This document shows, in pieces, positions 14,838 to 25,738 of a DNA stretch of 64,000 nucleotides. The stretch is from Kiloniella majae (GTDB lineage Bacteria > Pseudomonadota > Alphaproteobacteria > Kiloniellales > Kiloniellaceae): NCBI RefSeq assembly GCF_002118315.1, contig NZ_MTSZ01000001.1:1054001-1118000 (forward strand). Reading direction: 5' to 3'. Under the pieces are notes generated by a model. That model worked only from the letters and a program-made list of their open reading frames with translations, had not been told where the DNA came from and did not search any database. Each line of letters begins with the position of its first letter. The first letter of the stretch is position 1. The position numbers and the translations under genes were made by a program.

Positions 14838-16600
14838 GTGATTGGCGTGATGACAACAAACAGGGCCGTTTAACAAATCTGAACAACCCTAAAACGCCCA
14901 AATCAGTAATCACTCTGGACGGACGGTTGCGGCAAGCACTTGAGATTGGCCGAACGAGGTTGATTGTTTCCGGTGCGTTGATGGCAATGGCCTTTATGGT
15001 CATCTCTATTCGCTTGGTTGACCTGACTCTTTTACAAGGCCCTAAAGCAAGCAATAAAACGGTACAGGAAATTGATGAAGCCCCACCGGTCCAGACAACC
15101 CGTGCAGATATTGTCGATCGCAACGGTATTGTCCTAGCCACAACGCTTCCAACCGCATCGCTTTACGCCGAGCCGAGAAAAATTCCAAATCCGGAAGTCG
15201 CGACCAGAGTTCTGGCGGATATTTTGCCTGAACTTTCTCAGGACAAGCTCCTAAAGAAGCTCTCCTCTGACCGTGGTTTTATCTGGATCAAACGAAATCT
15301 GACACCGCGCCAGCAATATGCAATTAACAACCTGGGTATTCCCGGACTGGAATTCGAGCAGGAACAACGTCGTTTTTATCCTCACGGAAACCTTGGTGCC
15401 CACGTTATCGGATTTACAAACGTTGATAACAAAGGCCTTGCCGGAATAGAGCGCTCTTTTGACCGGGTACTACGTGAAAACCCCGAGCCAATTCAGTTAA
15501 GTCTGGACCTCCGCGTCCAACACATCTTACGGGAAGAAATGGCGCGTTCGATGAAAGAGTTCAGTGCCATCGGTGCCGCAGGCATTGTCATGGACGTGAA
15601 CTCAGGCGAGATCATTTCTTCAGTTTCACTCCCCAGTTTCGACCCAAGCAATCCGGGAACAGCGTCAGATGATGCACGTTTCAATCGTGCAACGCTCGGT
15701 ATCTATGAAATGGGGTCAACCTTCAAGCTGCTAACGTCATCCATGGCGCTTGATGAAGGTGTGGCTTCTGTTTACGACGGTTATGATGTCAGTAAACCTA
15801 TTCGTGTATCTCGCTTTACCATCAATGATTACAAGCCGTTAAAGCGCTGGTTATCTGTTCCGGAAATCCTTATTTATTCCAGCAACATCGGCACAGTTCA
15901 GATGGCGATGGAAGTTGGCACAGAAGCACAACGTAAATATCTGTCCAACTTCGGTCTGTTACGCCCGGCATCTGTTGAGATCAGCGAAGTCGGTACGCCA
16001 CTTGTTCCGTCACCATGGCGTGAAATCAATACCATGACTATCTCTTATGGCCACGGTATTGCCGTCAGCCCATTACAGTTGAGCTCTGCCATCTCAAGTC
16101 TGGTTAACGGCGGCACATTAAAGCCAGCCACTTTTATTAAACGCGCCAAGGATGATGTACCTCTCGGACGCCGCATTTTAAGCGAAAAAACGTCAGATTA
16201 TATGCGTGATTTAATGAGGCTTGTTGTTTTGCACGGTTCAGGTAAAAACGCCAACGCCAAGGGATATCTCGTCGGCGGAAAGACAGGTACGGCAGACAAA
16301 TTAAGAGGCGGGCGATATGTGAAAAATTCACGCGTTTCCTCCTTTGTTGCGGCCTTCCCGATGAACAATCCGCGCTATGTAGTTTATGTCATGGTGGATG
16401 AACCCAAAGGCACTAAGAAAACATATGGATTTGCAACGGGTGGCTGGGTCGCAGCCCCCGTGGTCAAACGTGTTGTCGAACGAATGGCGCCTCTAATGGG
16501 CATTGAACCCGCCTATATTGAAGATGCAGATACTGTTGGAAATACAATTTTGAAAAAGGCAAAGGCCCGCATGGAAGGACGTAAGGTTGCGGCTAGATAA
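14834..16600 (+). CDS. ftsI: peptidoglycan D,D-transpeptidase FtsI (PBP3)
   Basis: 588 residues. A cytoplasmic tail and one transmembrane segment (about 45-67) precede the PBP dimerisation domain (about 85-220) and the transpeptidase domain (about 255-560). The active-site motifs are in order: SxxK in EMGSTFKLLTSSM, SxN in IYSSNIGTVQM, and KTG in GGKTGTADK. It cross-links septal peptidoglycan with FtsW. It overlaps ftsL by 4 nt and murE by 14 nt. Confidence 0.96.
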   Translation: MSDWRDDNKQGRLTNLNNPKTPKSVITLDGRLRQALEIGRTRLIVSGALMAMAFMVISIRLVDLTLLQGPKASNKTVQEIDEAPPVQTTRADIVDRNGIVLATTLPTASLYAEPRKIPNPEVATRVLADILPELSQDKLLKKLSSDRGFIWIKRNLTPRQQYAINNLGIPGLEFEQEQRRFYPHGNLGAHVIGFTNVDNKGLAGIERSFDRVLRENPEPIQLSLDLRVQHILREEMARSMKEFSAIGAAGIVMDVNSGEIISSVSLPSFDPSNPGTASDDARFNRATLGIYEMGSTFKLLTSSMALDEGVASVYDGYDVSKPIRVSRFTINDYKPLKRWLSVPEILIYSSNIGTVQMAMEVGTEAQRKYLSNFGLLRPASVEISEVGTPLVPSPWREINTMTISYGHGIAVSPLQLSSAISSLVNGGTLKPATFIKRAKDDVPLGRRILSEKTSDYMRDLMRLVVLHGSGKNANAKGYLVGGKTGTADKLRGGRYVKNSRVSSFVAAFPMNNPRYVVYVMVDEPKGTKKTYGFATGGWVAAPVVKRVVERMAPLMGIEPAYIEDADTVGNTILKKAKARMEGRKVAAR

Positions 16601-18107
16601 ACTGTTGTCAAAAATACCCGAAGAACTTCGCCCCTCAAGCAGTGATGACAACAGGGAAATAAAAGAACTGTCTCTTGATAGCAGAAAAGTAAAAACAGGT
16701 TACCTTTTTGCTGCTCTGCCTTCAGCGGTTGAAGGCGGCCCCGACGGCTTTAGCTTTATCCCTCAGGCCTTAGCTTCCGGCGCAACTGCTATTCTTGTTC
16801 CATCCAACAAAGACACCTCTTCGTTCGAAGCTAAAGTGGCTGTTCTGAAAAGCGACAACCCGCGGCAGACGATATCATTGCTGGCCGCGGCGTTTAGCGA
16901 GAAACAACCGGAAACGCTGGTGGCTATCACAGGCACCAATGGCAAGACATCAATTGCGACTTTCACACGACAAATTTGGGAAGCTCTTGGACATAAAGCA
17001 GCCAGCCTCGGAACGCTTGGTATCTACCCCCCTATTCCAAACGCACCCGCTGCCTTAACAACACCAGACTCTATTGGGCTTTTTAATAGCCTCAAAGACC
17101 TGAGCGATCTTGGCTATAGCCATCTGGCCCTTGAAGCATCCAGCCACGGGCTAGATCAATATCGCCTTGATGGCCTGCGCCTTAAAGCAGCAGCTTTTAG
17201 CAACCTTTCACAGGACCATCTGGACTACCACCCAGATATGGCCAGCTATCTAGACGCCAAACTAAGGTTGTTCCGTAACTTGTTACCTAAGGGCGCAACC
17301 GCTGTTCTCAATGCCGATATGCCAGAATATGAGAAAACTGCTAAAATTTGCGCTGAGAAAAACCACCATATTATCAGCTATGGTCACAGCCCCAGCGACC
17401 TGCAAATCATCGAACAAAGTCCAACAACAGACGGGCAGGATCTGACTTTATCGCTCTTCGGAGAAACTCATAAGGTGACGCTTCCTTTGACGGGCAGTTT
17501 CCAAGCTTCCAATATTATGGCCGCAGTTGGCCTTGTCCTTGCCTGCGGCGCAGATCTTAAGGAAATCCTGGATACCCTGCCTACGCTGAATGGCGTTCCC
17601 GGACGCGCTGAGAAAATAGGTAAAACAGCCAAAGGAGGTACGGTCTATGTTGATTTTGCCCATACTCCCGATGCTGTAGAAACCATCATTCAGGCTCTGC
17701 GTCCGCACACACCCGGCAAACTATCTATTATTGTTGGCTGTGGCGGTGATCGCGATCCGGGGAAACGCCCCTTGATGGGCGGTATTGCTGATAAGCTGGC
17801 CGATCAAGCCTACATTACAGACGATAACCCCAGAACAGAAAATCCTGCGACTATCCGCGCGCAGGCGATGGCTGCAGCGCCAAATGCCATTGAGATTGAT
17901 GATCGACGCAAAGCCATTTTCAGAGCTGTTTCAGACCTTAATGACGGAGATCTCCTTATTATTGCCGGAAAGGGTCATGAAAGCGGCCAAATTGTCGGCG
18001 ATAAAGTCCTTCCCTTTGATGATCGAATTGTTGCCAAAGAGGCAATAGATCACACGCTAGAAACCCGGAATACAGCCCAGGATACAGGAGGTCCAGATCA
18101 TGCGTGA
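16587..18107 (+). CDS. murE: UDP-MurNAc-tripeptide synthetase MurE
   Basis: 506 residues from a TTG start at 16587 inside the end of ftsI, with AAGGA eight bases upstream. Mur ligase with ATP loop TGTNGKTSIATF, the carbamylated-lysine region and the C-terminal domain. The DDNPRTENP motif (near residue 411) is the one that distinguishes meso-diaminopimelate-adding enzymes from lysine-adding ones, so this cell wall is DAP type. It adds meso-DAP to UDP-MurNAc-L-Ala-D-Glu in the cytoplasm. The end overlaps murF by 8 nt. Confidence 0.95.
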   Translation: MRLDKLLSKIPEELRPSSSDDNREIKELSLDSRKVKTGYLFAALPSAVEGGPDGFSFIPQALASGATAILVPSNKDTSSFEAKVAVLKSDNPRQTISLLAAAFSEKQPETLVAITGTNGKTSIATFTRQIWEALGHKAASLGTLGIYPPIPNAPAALTTPDSIGLFNSLKDLSDLGYSHLALEASSHGLDQYRLDGLRLKAAAFSNLSQDHLDYHPDMASYLDAKLRLFRNLLPKGATAVLNADMPEYEKTAKICAEKNHHIISYGHSPSDLQIIEQSPTTDGQDLTLSLFGETHKVTLPLTGSFQASNIMAAVGLVLACGADLKEILDTLPTLNGVPGRAEKIGKTAKGGTVYVDFAHTPDAVETIIQALRPHTPGKLSIIVGCGGDRDPGKRPLMGGIADKLADQAYITDDNPRTENPATIRAQAMAAAPNAIEIDDRRKAIFRAVSDLNDGDLLIIAGKGHESGQIVGDKVLPFDDRIVAKEAIDHTLETRNTAQDTGGPDHA

Positions 18108-19521
18108 AGTATTATGGACAGCCGCAGAAGCAGCAAGTGCGACGGGTGGCGAGAACACACATGACTGGCAAGCTACCGGCCTGTCTCTGAACACGCGTAG
18201 CCTGGAAAAGGGTGACTTGTTTTTTGCTCTGCAAGGTCCAAACTTTGATGGTCATGATTATGTTGCCAAAGCCTTTGAAGAAGGTGCATCCGCAGCAGTT
18301 GTACAACGTCGGCCAGAACGCCTGTCTGATGACGCACCCCTACTTATCGTCGATGATACACTCGGTGCCCTCAACAGATTTGGAGCCGCAGCCCGTGCTA
18401 ATAGCTCAGCTAAATTCATCGGTGTAACAGGCTCAGTCGGAAAGACTACGATCAAGGAAATCCTACGGCATTGTCTAAGCCAGCAAGCAGAAACAGCCGC
18501 CAGTGCCGCAAGCTTTAACAATCACTGGGGTGTTCCGCTCAGCCTGGCCCGAATGCAGCGAAATGCTGTCTATGCCGTTAACGAAATGGGCATGAACAGC
18601 ACTGGTGAAATTCGTGAACTGACCAAGTTGGTCCGCCCTGACGTTGCTATTATCAGTACTATCGAAGCAGCACACTTTGAGTTCTTTAAATCTCTTGAAG
18701 AAATTGCCGAAGCAAAGTGTGAGATATTCGAAGCAATGTCTGCTGATGGTGTCGCAATATTAAATCGTGATCATCCGCTTTTTGATCTCATGGCCGAACG
18801 AGCAAACACAAACGGCGTAACAAACATTGTCAGTTTTGGGGAACATCCCAAAGCACAGGCAAGGCTGATCGGATATGAGCTTTTTGCAGAATATAGCCGA
18901 GTTGAAGCTGACATCTGCGGAAAGATTATCGATTACACGATTTCCAATCCTGGCTTTCACTGGATTTTAAACAGTCTGGCGGCCTTAGCTGCGGTTGATG
19001 CTGTTGGTGCAGGTGTTGAGAAAGCAGCCGCAGATTTAAGTACAGTTCATGGTCTTCCCGGACGCGGAGAAAAATCTGTTCAGCAGCTCGCAAATGGAAA
19101 ACATTTCGAGCTTATCGACGACAGCTATAATGCAAACCCTGCATCAGTCCGGGCCAGTATAAACGTTCTCGCAAATGCCGTTCCTGATAATGCGGGGCGC
19201 AGAATAGCTGTTCTGGGCGACATGTTAGAGCTGGGTAAAAAGGCAAAAAAAATACACGCAGATCTCGCCGGTCCGCTTAATGATTCCGGCATAGATCTCG
19301 TATTTACTTGCGGACAGCACATGAAAGCCTTACACGAGGCATTGCCCGCGAACTTACGCGGTGTTCACACAAAAAATTCACAAGAATTAGCCGTCGTTCT
19401 GGCCACGGAACTTCAGGCCGATGACGTTGTATCAGTCAAAGGATCATTGGGAAGTAAGATGTCCGTGATTATAGAAACTCTGAAGTCTCTATCTGCACAA
19501 AATGATGGAGGAGAAGAGTAA
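18100..19521 (+). CDS. murF: UDP-MurNAc-tripeptide-D-alanyl-D-alanine ligase MurF
   Basis: 473 residues. Mur ligase with ATP loop [15 protein letters not shown], the [19 protein letters not shown] [14 protein letters not shown] region, the [10 protein letters not shown] block and the [13 protein letters not shown] motif specific to MurF. It attaches D-Ala-D-Ala to the UDP-MurNAc tripeptide. The start lies 8 nt inside murE; the stop shares one base with the mraY start. Confidence 0.95.
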   Translation: MREVLWTAAEAASATGGENTHDWQATGLSLNTRSLEKGDLFFALQGPNFDGHDYVAKAFEEGASAAVVQRRPERLSDDAPLLIVDDTLGALNRFGAAARANSSAKFIGVTGSVGKTTIKEILRHCLSQQAETAASAASFNNHWGVPLSLARMQRNAVYAVNEMGMNSTGEIRELTKLVRPDVAIISTIEAAHFEFFKSLEEIAEAKCEIFEAMSADGVAILNRDHPLFDLMAERANTNGVTNIVSFGEHPKAQARLIGYELFAEYSRVEADICGKIIDYTISNPGFHWILNSLAALAAVDAVGAGVEKAAADLSTVHGLPGRGEKSVQQLANGKHFELIDDSYNANPASVRASINVLANAVPDNAGRRIAVLGDMLELGKKAKKIHADLAGPLNDSGIDLVFTCGQHMKALHEALPANLRGVHTKNSQELAVVLATELQADDVVSVKGSLGSKMSVIIETLKSLSAQNDGGEE

Positions 19522-20609
19522 TGTTGTATGAAATATTCTTTCCACTGGCTGATGACTATTCGCTGTTCAATGTTTTCCGCTACATTACCTTTAGAAGCGG
19601 TGGTGCGGTTCTGACCGCTCTTCTCATCTCCTTTATTTTTGGCCCCAGGATAATTCGCTGGCTGAAGAACAAACAAGGTGAAGGCCAGCCGATCCGTGAC
19701 GATGGCCCGGAAAGCCACCTCTTGACCAAAAAAGGAACCCCGACTATGGGGGGGGCACTCATACTGCTCGCCCTGTCGGTTTCCACCCTACTTTGGGCTA
19801 ATCTGAGCAATCCTTTTATATGGATTATTCTGCTTGTAACCATTGGCTTTGGTCTTATTGGTTTTGGTGATGATTACCTCAAGCTGACCCAGCGCAATAC
19901 CAAGGGCCTGCCCGGTAAAGCCAAACTACTCGCTCAAGTTCTGATCTCTGTTCTTGCTGCAACGGGTACAATGGCTGTCAGTCCTCCAGAAATGGGAACT
20001 CATCTGGCAATCCCTTTCTTCAAAGAGCTTATGCTGAACCTTGGCCTTTTCTACGTGCCTTTTGCTGTTTTTGTGATGGTCGGCGCATCAAATGCCGTAA
20101 ATCTGACAGATGGACTTGATGGACTGGCAACTGTTCCTGTGATGATCGCGGGTGCCTGCTTTGGCCTGATCTCGTATCTTGTCGGTAACACCATCTTTGC
20201 TGAGTATCTACAGATTTCCTATGTACCCGGCACAGGCGAACTAACAGTTTTCTGTGGTGCTCTTGTTGGTGCGTGTCTTGGCTTCCTATGGTTCAATGCA
20301 CCACCAGCCATGGTCTTTATGGGTGATACCGGTTCTCTAAGCATGGGAGGTGCTCTCGGAACTATTGCTGTTATCACCAAGCATGAAATCGTTTTATCAA
20401 TAATCGGTGGTCTTTTTGTCCTTGAGACAGTTTCCGTAATCGTACAGGTCGCCTCGTTCAAAACGACGGGAAAACGTGTTTTCCGAATGGCCCCCTTGCA
20501 CCATCATTTTGAAAAAAAGGGCTGGGCAGAACCAACAGTGGTTATTCGCTTTTGGATTATTTCCATGATCCTTGCCCTCATCGGCCTCGCCACACTGAAA
20601 CTCAGATAA
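19521..20609 (+). CDS. mraY: phospho-MurNAc-pentapeptide translocase MraY
   Basis: 362 residues, about ten transmembrane segments. MraY motifs are present: the KKGTPTMGG signature, GFGDDYLKL with the catalytic-site aspartates, [25 protein letters not shown] and the [13 protein letters not shown] histidine motif near the end. It transfers phospho-MurNAc-pentapeptide to undecaprenyl phosphate, making lipid I at the inner membrane. It overlaps the murF stop by one base and is followed by murD after 6 bp. Confidence 0.97.
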   Translation: MLYEIFFPLADDYSLFNVFRYITFRSGGAVLTALLISFIFGPRIIRWLKNKQGEGQPIRDDGPESHLLTKKGTPTMGGALILLALSVSTLLWANLSNPFIWIILLVTIGFGLIGFGDDYLKLTQRNTKGLPGKAKLLAQVLISVLAATGTMAVSPPEMGTHLAIPFFKELMLNLGLFYVPFAVFVMVGASNAVNLTDGLDGLATVPVMIAGACFGLISYLVGNTIFAEYLQISYVPGTGELTVFCGALVGACLGFLWFNAPPAMVFMGDTGSLSMGGALGTIAVITKHEIVLSIIGGLFVLETVSVIVQVASFKTTGKRVFRMAPLHHHFEKKGWAEPTVVIRFWIISMILALIGLATLKLR

Positions 20610-20615
20610 GAATAG

Positions 20616-22028
20616 ATGATCGACTTAAGCACATATATCAGCTCAACCAATGAAAAAGCCTTTGCCGTTTTAGGTCTGGGACGTTCGGGGTTGACTGCTG
20701 CATGTGCGCTCGCCCAATCTGGCGCAAAAGTTTGGGCATGGGATGATAACCCGACAGGTCGTGAAAAGGCTGAAGAAGCGGGCCTGACACTTGTTGATTT
20801 GAATAACTGTGATTGGAACGCGGTACAAAGCTTGGTGATGTCACCAGGCATCCCTCTGACACACCCGACACCACATCCTGTTGCTGCAGCCGCAATAAAG
20901 AATAAAGTTGAAATCATTTGCGAAGTCGAGCTCCTTTACAGGGCTGTGCCCAAAGCAACTTTCATTGGCATCACCGGCACCAATGGAAAATCAACAACGA
21001 CAAGCCTCATTGCGCACATTTTAACGTCGGCTGGACGTAATATTGCTGTCGGGGGAAATCTTGGTACCCCTGCTCTGGAATTGCCACAGCTGGATAGTAC
21101 AGGCATCTACGTTTTGGAGATGTCATCCTATCAACTTGATCTGTTATCCCAGCTGACTTTCGATATCGCACTTTTCATGAATATCAGCCCGGATCATCTG
21201 GACCGTCACGGCGATATAGATGGTTATATCAAAGCAAAAAAACACATTTTCGAGCGCCAATCAAAAAGCGACACAGCAATCATTGGAATGGATGACAACC
21301 ATTCCCGCGCAGTGTTCGATGCCGTCAACCAAACCGGAACGGTAAGAACAGTACCGATTTCTGGATCAACCAGATTGGCCGAAGGTGTTTTTGTGGCAGA
21401 AGGGCACCTTATTGATGATGTCTTTTCTACCGAAAAAGATGTTGCGGACCTAGGCACAATAGAACGCTTGCCTGGCAATCATAATCACCAGAATGCAGCT
21501 GCTGCTTTTGCCGCCTGCCGCTCTGTTGGACTGCCGGATGAACAAATCATTGCCGGGATGAAATCATTTCCCGGTTTAGCTCACCGTCAGGAACTTGTTA
21601 CGACAAACAACGGTGTTCGCTATATCAATGATTCAAAAGCGACCAATGCAGATGCTGCCGCACGTGCGCTCGGCAGTTATGACAATATCTACTGGATAGC
21701 TGGTGGACGGGCAAAAGACGGCGGTATCGAAAGCCTATCACCCTACTTCCCGCGCATTCAAAAAGCTTATCTAGTTGGTGAAAGTGCAGATGCATTTGCC
21801 AATCAAATTGGCAGTTCGTTACCTTATGAGATTTGCGGAACGCTTGATGTTGCGGTCACAAAAGCAGCGAATGATGCCTTTCAATCAATTGAACAAGATC
21901 CCGTTGTACTTCTCTCTCCCGCGTGTGCGTCTTGGGACCAGTATCGCAGTTTTGAACTTCGGGGCGATCACTTCAAAGAGTGTGTCGCAAAGCTGAAGCA
22001 TCAACCTGTAAAGGAAATTGCCTCATGA
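20616..22028 (+). CDS. murD: UDP-MurNAc-L-alanine-D-glutamate ligase MurD
   Basis: 470 residues. An N-terminal Rossmann-like domain (AVLGLGRSGLTAACAL, about 19-34) is followed by the Mur ligase core with ATP loop GITGTNGKSTTTSL, the NISPDHLDRHG motif, and YINDSKATNADAAARAL. It adds D-glutamate to UDP-MurNAc-L-Ala. The family motif LLSPACASWDQYRSFELRGDHF closes the protein. The stop overlaps the ftsW start (ATGA). Confidence 0.96.
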   Translation: MIDLSTYISSTNEKAFAVLGLGRSGLTAACALAQSGAKVWAWDDNPTGREKAEEAGLTLVDLNNCDWNAVQSLVMSPGIPLTHPTPHPVAAAAIKNKVEIICEVELLYRAVPKATFIGITGTNGKSTTTSLIAHILTSAGRNIAVGGNLGTPALELPQLDSTGIYVLEMSSYQLDLLSQLTFDIALFMNISPDHLDRHGDIDGYIKAKKHIFERQSKSDTAIIGMDDNHSRAVFDAVNQTGTVRTVPISGSTRLAEGVFVAEGHLIDDVFSTEKDVADLGTIERLPGNHNHQNAAAAFAACRSVGLPDEQIIAGMKSFPGLAHRQELVTTNNGVRYINDSKATNADAAARALGSYDNIYWIAGGRAKDGGIESLSPYFPRIQKAYLVGESADAFANQIGSSLPYEICGTLDVAVTKAANDAFQSIEQDPVVLLSPACASWDQYRSFELRGDHFKECVAKLKHQPVKEIAS

Positions 22029-23158
22029 GCACTTTTTCTCGTACAGACACATCTGTTTTAGGCCGCTGGTGGTGGACCGTGGATCGATGGAATCTTGCTG
22101 CATTGCTCGCACTTATGGGATTTGGCGCTCTTCTGGTTCTAGCCGCCTCTCCTGCCGCTGCTGACCGGATCAGCGGTGTAGGAACTTTCCAGCTTGCGAA
22201 ACGCCATTTCTTACTGCTTCCGGCTGCTGCTGCGTTCATGATTGGCATTTCCCTAATGCCTGTAAAAAAAGTGCGCCGTTTTGCCGTTATTGGTATGGGC
22301 CTGACAGTCCTTGCTTTACTGGCGACACTAGTGCTGGGCGTTGAAATCAAAGGTGCGACCCGATGGATTAACATTCTCGGCTTCTCTCTCCAGCCTTCTG
22401 AATTTGTGAAACCCTTTTTTGCCGTCACGATTGCCTGGATGCTTGCCAGCGCAAAAAGCGACGAAGGTATTCCGGGCACATTGATCGCTGTTGGCATCTG
22501 GCTCGTCGTCATCAGCCTTTTACTCATGCAACCGGACTTGGGACAAACAGTCGTTGTAACTGCCATCGGCGGTGTACAGTTATTTTTAGCAGGTCTCCCT
22601 ATGATTTTGGTCGGTGGATTAGTTCTTTTCGCGGCCCTTGGCTTGATCACCGCTTACTTTACTCTCCCACACGTTACGGCACGTATTGATGGCTTTCTTG
22701 ATCCCGCAGCAGGAAGTCGATACCAGGTTAATCGTTCGATGGAAGCCTTCAAGAATGGTGGGTTACTTGGGCAAGGCCCTGGCGAAGGCACTGTAAAATC
22801 ACAGCTACCCGATGCACATTCTGATTTTATCTTTTCAGTCGCTGGCGAAGAACTTGGCCTTATTGCCTGCCTGATCATTGTCAGCCTGTTCGCTTTCGTC
22901 GTCTTGCGTGGTTTTAGCCGTCTATTACAAGAGAACAATCTTTTTGTTCTGCTCGCTTGCACAGGCTTGCTCGTACAATTTGGTCTGCAGGCTATTATCA
23001 ACATGGCATCTGCAATTCACCTCATCCCAACAAAAGGTATGACACTCCCCTTCATCAGTTATGGCGGATCATCACTTCTCGCCTTGGCAGTCGGTATGGG
23101 AATGGTACTGGCCTTCACCAGACGCCGCCCTCACGGCGATTATGACGGGGGCATATAA
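22025..23158 (+). CDS. ftsW: lipid II polymerase FtsW
   Basis: 377 residues from the ATG at 22025 (MSTFSRTDTSVLGRWWW), with AAGGAA upstream and overlapping the murD stop; a longer reading from 21980 lies inside murD. SEDS family with about ten transmembrane segments. The LQPSEFVKPF motif, the glycosyltransferase-site loop and the GMTLPFISYGGSS motif are clear. It polymerises septal glycan strands with FtsI. Its final base overlaps the murG start. Confidence 0.96.
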   Translation: MSTFSRTDTSVLGRWWWTVDRWNLAALLALMGFGALLVLAASPAAADRISGVGTFQLAKRHFLLLPAAAAFMIGISLMPVKKVRRFAVIGMGLTVLALLATLVLGVEIKGATRWINILGFSLQPSEFVKPFFAVTIAWMLASAKSDEGIPGTLIAVGIWLVVISLLLMQPDLGQTVVVTAIGGVQLFLAGLPMILVGGLVLFAALGLITAYFTLPHVTARIDGFLDPAAGSRYQVNRSMEAFKNGGLLGQGPGEGTVKSQLPDAHSDFIFSVAGEELGLIACLIIVSLFAFVVLRGFSRLLQENNLFVLLACTGLLVQFGLQAIINMASAIHLIPTKGMTLPFISYGGSSLLALAVGMGMVLAFTRRRPHGDYDGGI

Positions 23159-24312
23159 TGACAAACAAACCAATGCACATTGTACTCACAGCTGGCGGAA
23201 CAGGCGGACATATGTTCCCGGCGCGCGCACTTGCCGACGAGTTACTTGCACGTGGCAATAAAGTCAGCCTCGTTACGGATCTAAGAGGTGCCGGTTTTGG
23301 CGAAGACCTGAAAGACGTAACAGTTTATCGCGTCTCTGCCGGCGGTGTTGCGGGTGGCGGCATTGTACGTAAAGTCCTTAGTCTCGGTAAAATCTTCATC
23401 GGCACCCTGAAAGCCCGGAAACTACTCAAGTCAATCAAAGCTGATGTTGTCGTGGCTTTCGGTGGTTATGCTTCTGTACCAGCAGGTTTGGCCGCCGGGC
23501 AATTTGGAATTCCTCTTTTCCTGCATGAACAGAACGCCGTGTTGGGTCGAGCAAATCGCCTAATGGCTACTAAAGCACACGGTATCTGTACCTCGTTCAA
23601 GAACGTCAGCCATATCCCGCAGGGATTAGAGAACAAAATCACCCTGACAGGAAATCCGGTTCGTCCTGAGATCCTGGCTCTTCGCGAAGTTGCCTACCCG
23701 ACACCAGATGATCAGTCCACGTTAAATATCCTGGTCACAGGCGGTAGCCAAGGTGCTACTGTATTTAATACGATTGTCCCCGAAGCCCTTGCCCTTCTCC
23801 CCAAAGAAATTCGGACACGCCTTCATATCTCACAACAGGTGCGTGGTGAAGGGGCTGAGACAATCGAAGCCCTCTACAACGACAACGGCATCAAAGCAGA
23901 TCTCAAAGCTTTTTTTGACGATATGCCAACAAGGCTAGCAACGGCACATATTGCTATCTGTCGCTCTGGTGCTTCAACGGTAACAGAATTGGCCGCGGCC
24001 GGACGCCCTGCCATTTTGGTTCCTTACCCCCACGCAACAGATGATCACCAAACTGAAAATGCACGTGATTTCACAGATGCAGGGGCTGGTTGGCTCATGG
24101 CGCAGCGCTGTTTAAAGCCACAAAAACTGGCAGATAGATTAATTTCACTTTTTTCACACACACAACTGCTCGAAAGATCAGCATCTTGTGCCCGCAACAG
24201 CGCCATCACTGCCGCTGCGAGTAATCTCGCAGATGTTGTGTGCGGCATAAAAGAAAGTAACGGAGACGAAAAATTAACAAGCGAGAACGTTTCAACGGGG
24301 GCGGTAGCATGA
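23158..24312 (+). CDS. murG: undecaprenyl-PP-MurNAc-pentapeptide GlcNAc transferase MurG
   Basis: 384 residues, GT-B fold. The N-terminal glycine-rich loop [20 protein letters not shown], the second glycine-rich loop ([12 protein letters not shown]) and the UDP-GlcNAc pocket [19 protein letters not shown] are present. It converts lipid I to lipid II on the inner face of the membrane. The C-terminus is about 25 residues longer than usual, with a hydrophilic tail ([13 protein letters not shown]). It overlaps murC by 4 nt. Confidence 0.96.
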   Translation: MTNKPMHIVLTAGGTGGHMFPARALADELLARGNKVSLVTDLRGAGFGEDLKDVTVYRVSAGGVAGGGIVRKVLSLGKIFIGTLKARKLLKSIKADVVVAFGGYASVPAGLAAGQFGIPLFLHEQNAVLGRANRLMATKAHGICTSFKNVSHIPQGLENKITLTGNPVRPEILALREVAYPTPDDQSTLNILVTGGSQGATVFNTIVPEALALLPKEIRTRLHISQQVRGEGAETIEALYNDNGIKADLKAFFDDMPTRLATAHIAICRSGASTVTELAAAGRPAILVPYPHATDDHQTENARDFTDAGAGWLMAQRCLKPQKLADRLISLFSHTQLLERSASCARNSAITAAASNLADVVCGIKESNGDEKLTSENVSTGAVA

Positions 24313-25736
24313 AAGGCATGCCACTCGACATAGGCCCTTTGCATTTTGTGGGTATCGGCGGTATCGGGATGAGCGGGATTGCCGAAATCTTGCACAATCT
24401 CGGATACCAGATTCAAGGCAGTGACATTGCTGAATCAGCCAACGTTCTCCGCCTGCGCGATATGGGTATTAAAGTCATGATCGGCCACAAGGCTGAGAAC
24501 GTGCAAGATGCCCGCGTTGTTGTCGTATCCTCGGCTATCAAGCTGGATAATCCAGAAGTCGAAGAAGCACGTAATAATCTAACCCCTATTGTTCGCCGTG
24601 CCGAAATGCTTGCCGAACTTATGCGCTTCAAATCCTGCGTGGCTGTGGGTGGAACGCATGGCAAGACAACAACAACCTCTATGATTGCTGCGCTACTTGA
24701 TGGGGGACGCTTTGATCCAACGGTCATCAATGGCGGAATTATCAATGCCTATGGCACCAACGCACGGTTGGGCGATGGTGACTGGATGGTTGTTGAAGCC
24801 GATGAAAGTGACGGTACCTTTATCAAACTACCCGCGACAATCTCGGTCATTACGAATATTGACCCGGAACACATGGAATTTTACGGCTCAATAGAAGCAC
24901 TCCACGATGCTTTCGCAACTTTTGTTAAAAACATTCCCTTCTATGGATTTTCCGTCCTGTGCATAGATCACCCTGTGGTTCAGTCACTGATCGGACGTAT
25001 TGAGGATCGCAGAATTGTCACCTATGGCTTTAGCCCACAGGCAAAATTCCGTGCCGTGAATGTTCGCACAGAAATCACAGGTAACGTTTTTGATGTCGTC
25101 ATTTCAAAACGGAGTGACGCTGACAGCAGAACCATTACTGACTGCCGCCTACCAATGCTGGGGAATCACAATATCCTCAATGCACTTGCCGCGATCTCTG
25201 TTGCCAGCGAACTGGGTATGAATGATGATGAAATCCGGGCATCGTTGATGGATTTCAAAGGTGTGAAACGCCGCTTCACCAAAACAGGTGAAGTCAACGG
25301 CATAACCATCATTGATGACTATGGGCACCATCCCGTCGAAATTGCCGCTGTTTTACAGGCTGCAAGACAAGCTATTGACGAGGATTCGAAAGTAATTGCC
25401 GTCGTACAGCCACATCGTTATTCACGCCTGTCAGATCACTTTGAAGGTTTTTGCTCCTGCTTTAACGATGCGGATCAAGTTATCGTTTCTGATGTATACA
25501 CCGCTGGTGAAGAACCAATTGAAGGGGCCGATCGCGACAGTCTTGTAAAAGGTCTCCTGACACGTGGGCACAGAAACGCGATTGCTTTATCTGGCCCCGA
25601 CAAGCTTGCTGAGCTGGTTTCTGAAACGGCCACTACAGGTGATGTTGTTGTTTGCCTTGGTGCTGGATCAATATCGGCCTGGGCACATGCCTTGCCTGAC
25701 GAACTGGACGCAGTACTATCCGGGGGTCGTAAATAA
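24309..25736 (+). CDS. murC: UDP-MurNAc-L-alanine ligase MurC
   Basis: 475 residues. It begins with the MurC Rossmann signature [17 protein letters not shown], followed by the ATP loop [22 protein letters not shown], the [13 protein letters not shown] block and the [12 protein letters not shown] motif. It adds L-Ala to UDP-MurNAc, the first committed peptide step. murB follows after 2 bp. Confidence 0.96.
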   Translation: MKGMPLDIGPLHFVGIGGIGMSGIAEILHNLGYQIQGSDIAESANVLRLRDMGIKVMIGHKAENVQDARVVVVSSAIKLDNPEVEEARNNLTPIVRRAEMLAELMRFKSCVAVGGTHGKTTTTSMIAALLDGGRFDPTVINGGIINAYGTNARLGDGDWMVVEADESDGTFIKLPATISVITNIDPEHMEFYGSIEALHDAFATFVKNIPFYGFSVLCIDHPVVQSLIGRIEDRRIVTYGFSPQAKFRAVNVRTEITGNVFDVVISKRSDADSRTITDCRLPMLGNHNILNALAAISVASELGMNDDEIRASLMDFKGVKRRFTKTGEVNGITIIDDYGHHPVEIAAVLQAARQAIDEDSKVIAVVQPHRYSRLSDHFEGFCSCFNDADQVIVSDVYTAGEEPIEGADRDSLVKGLLTRGHRNAIALSGPDKLAELVSETATTGDVVVCLGAGSISAWAHALPDELDAVLSGGRK

Positions 25737-25738
25737 GC

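Noticed and set aside
21973-22650. 225-codon minus-strand ORF across ftsW
   Set aside because: Antisense shadow of an SEDS protein; its Arg/Pro/Ser-rich translation matches no family.
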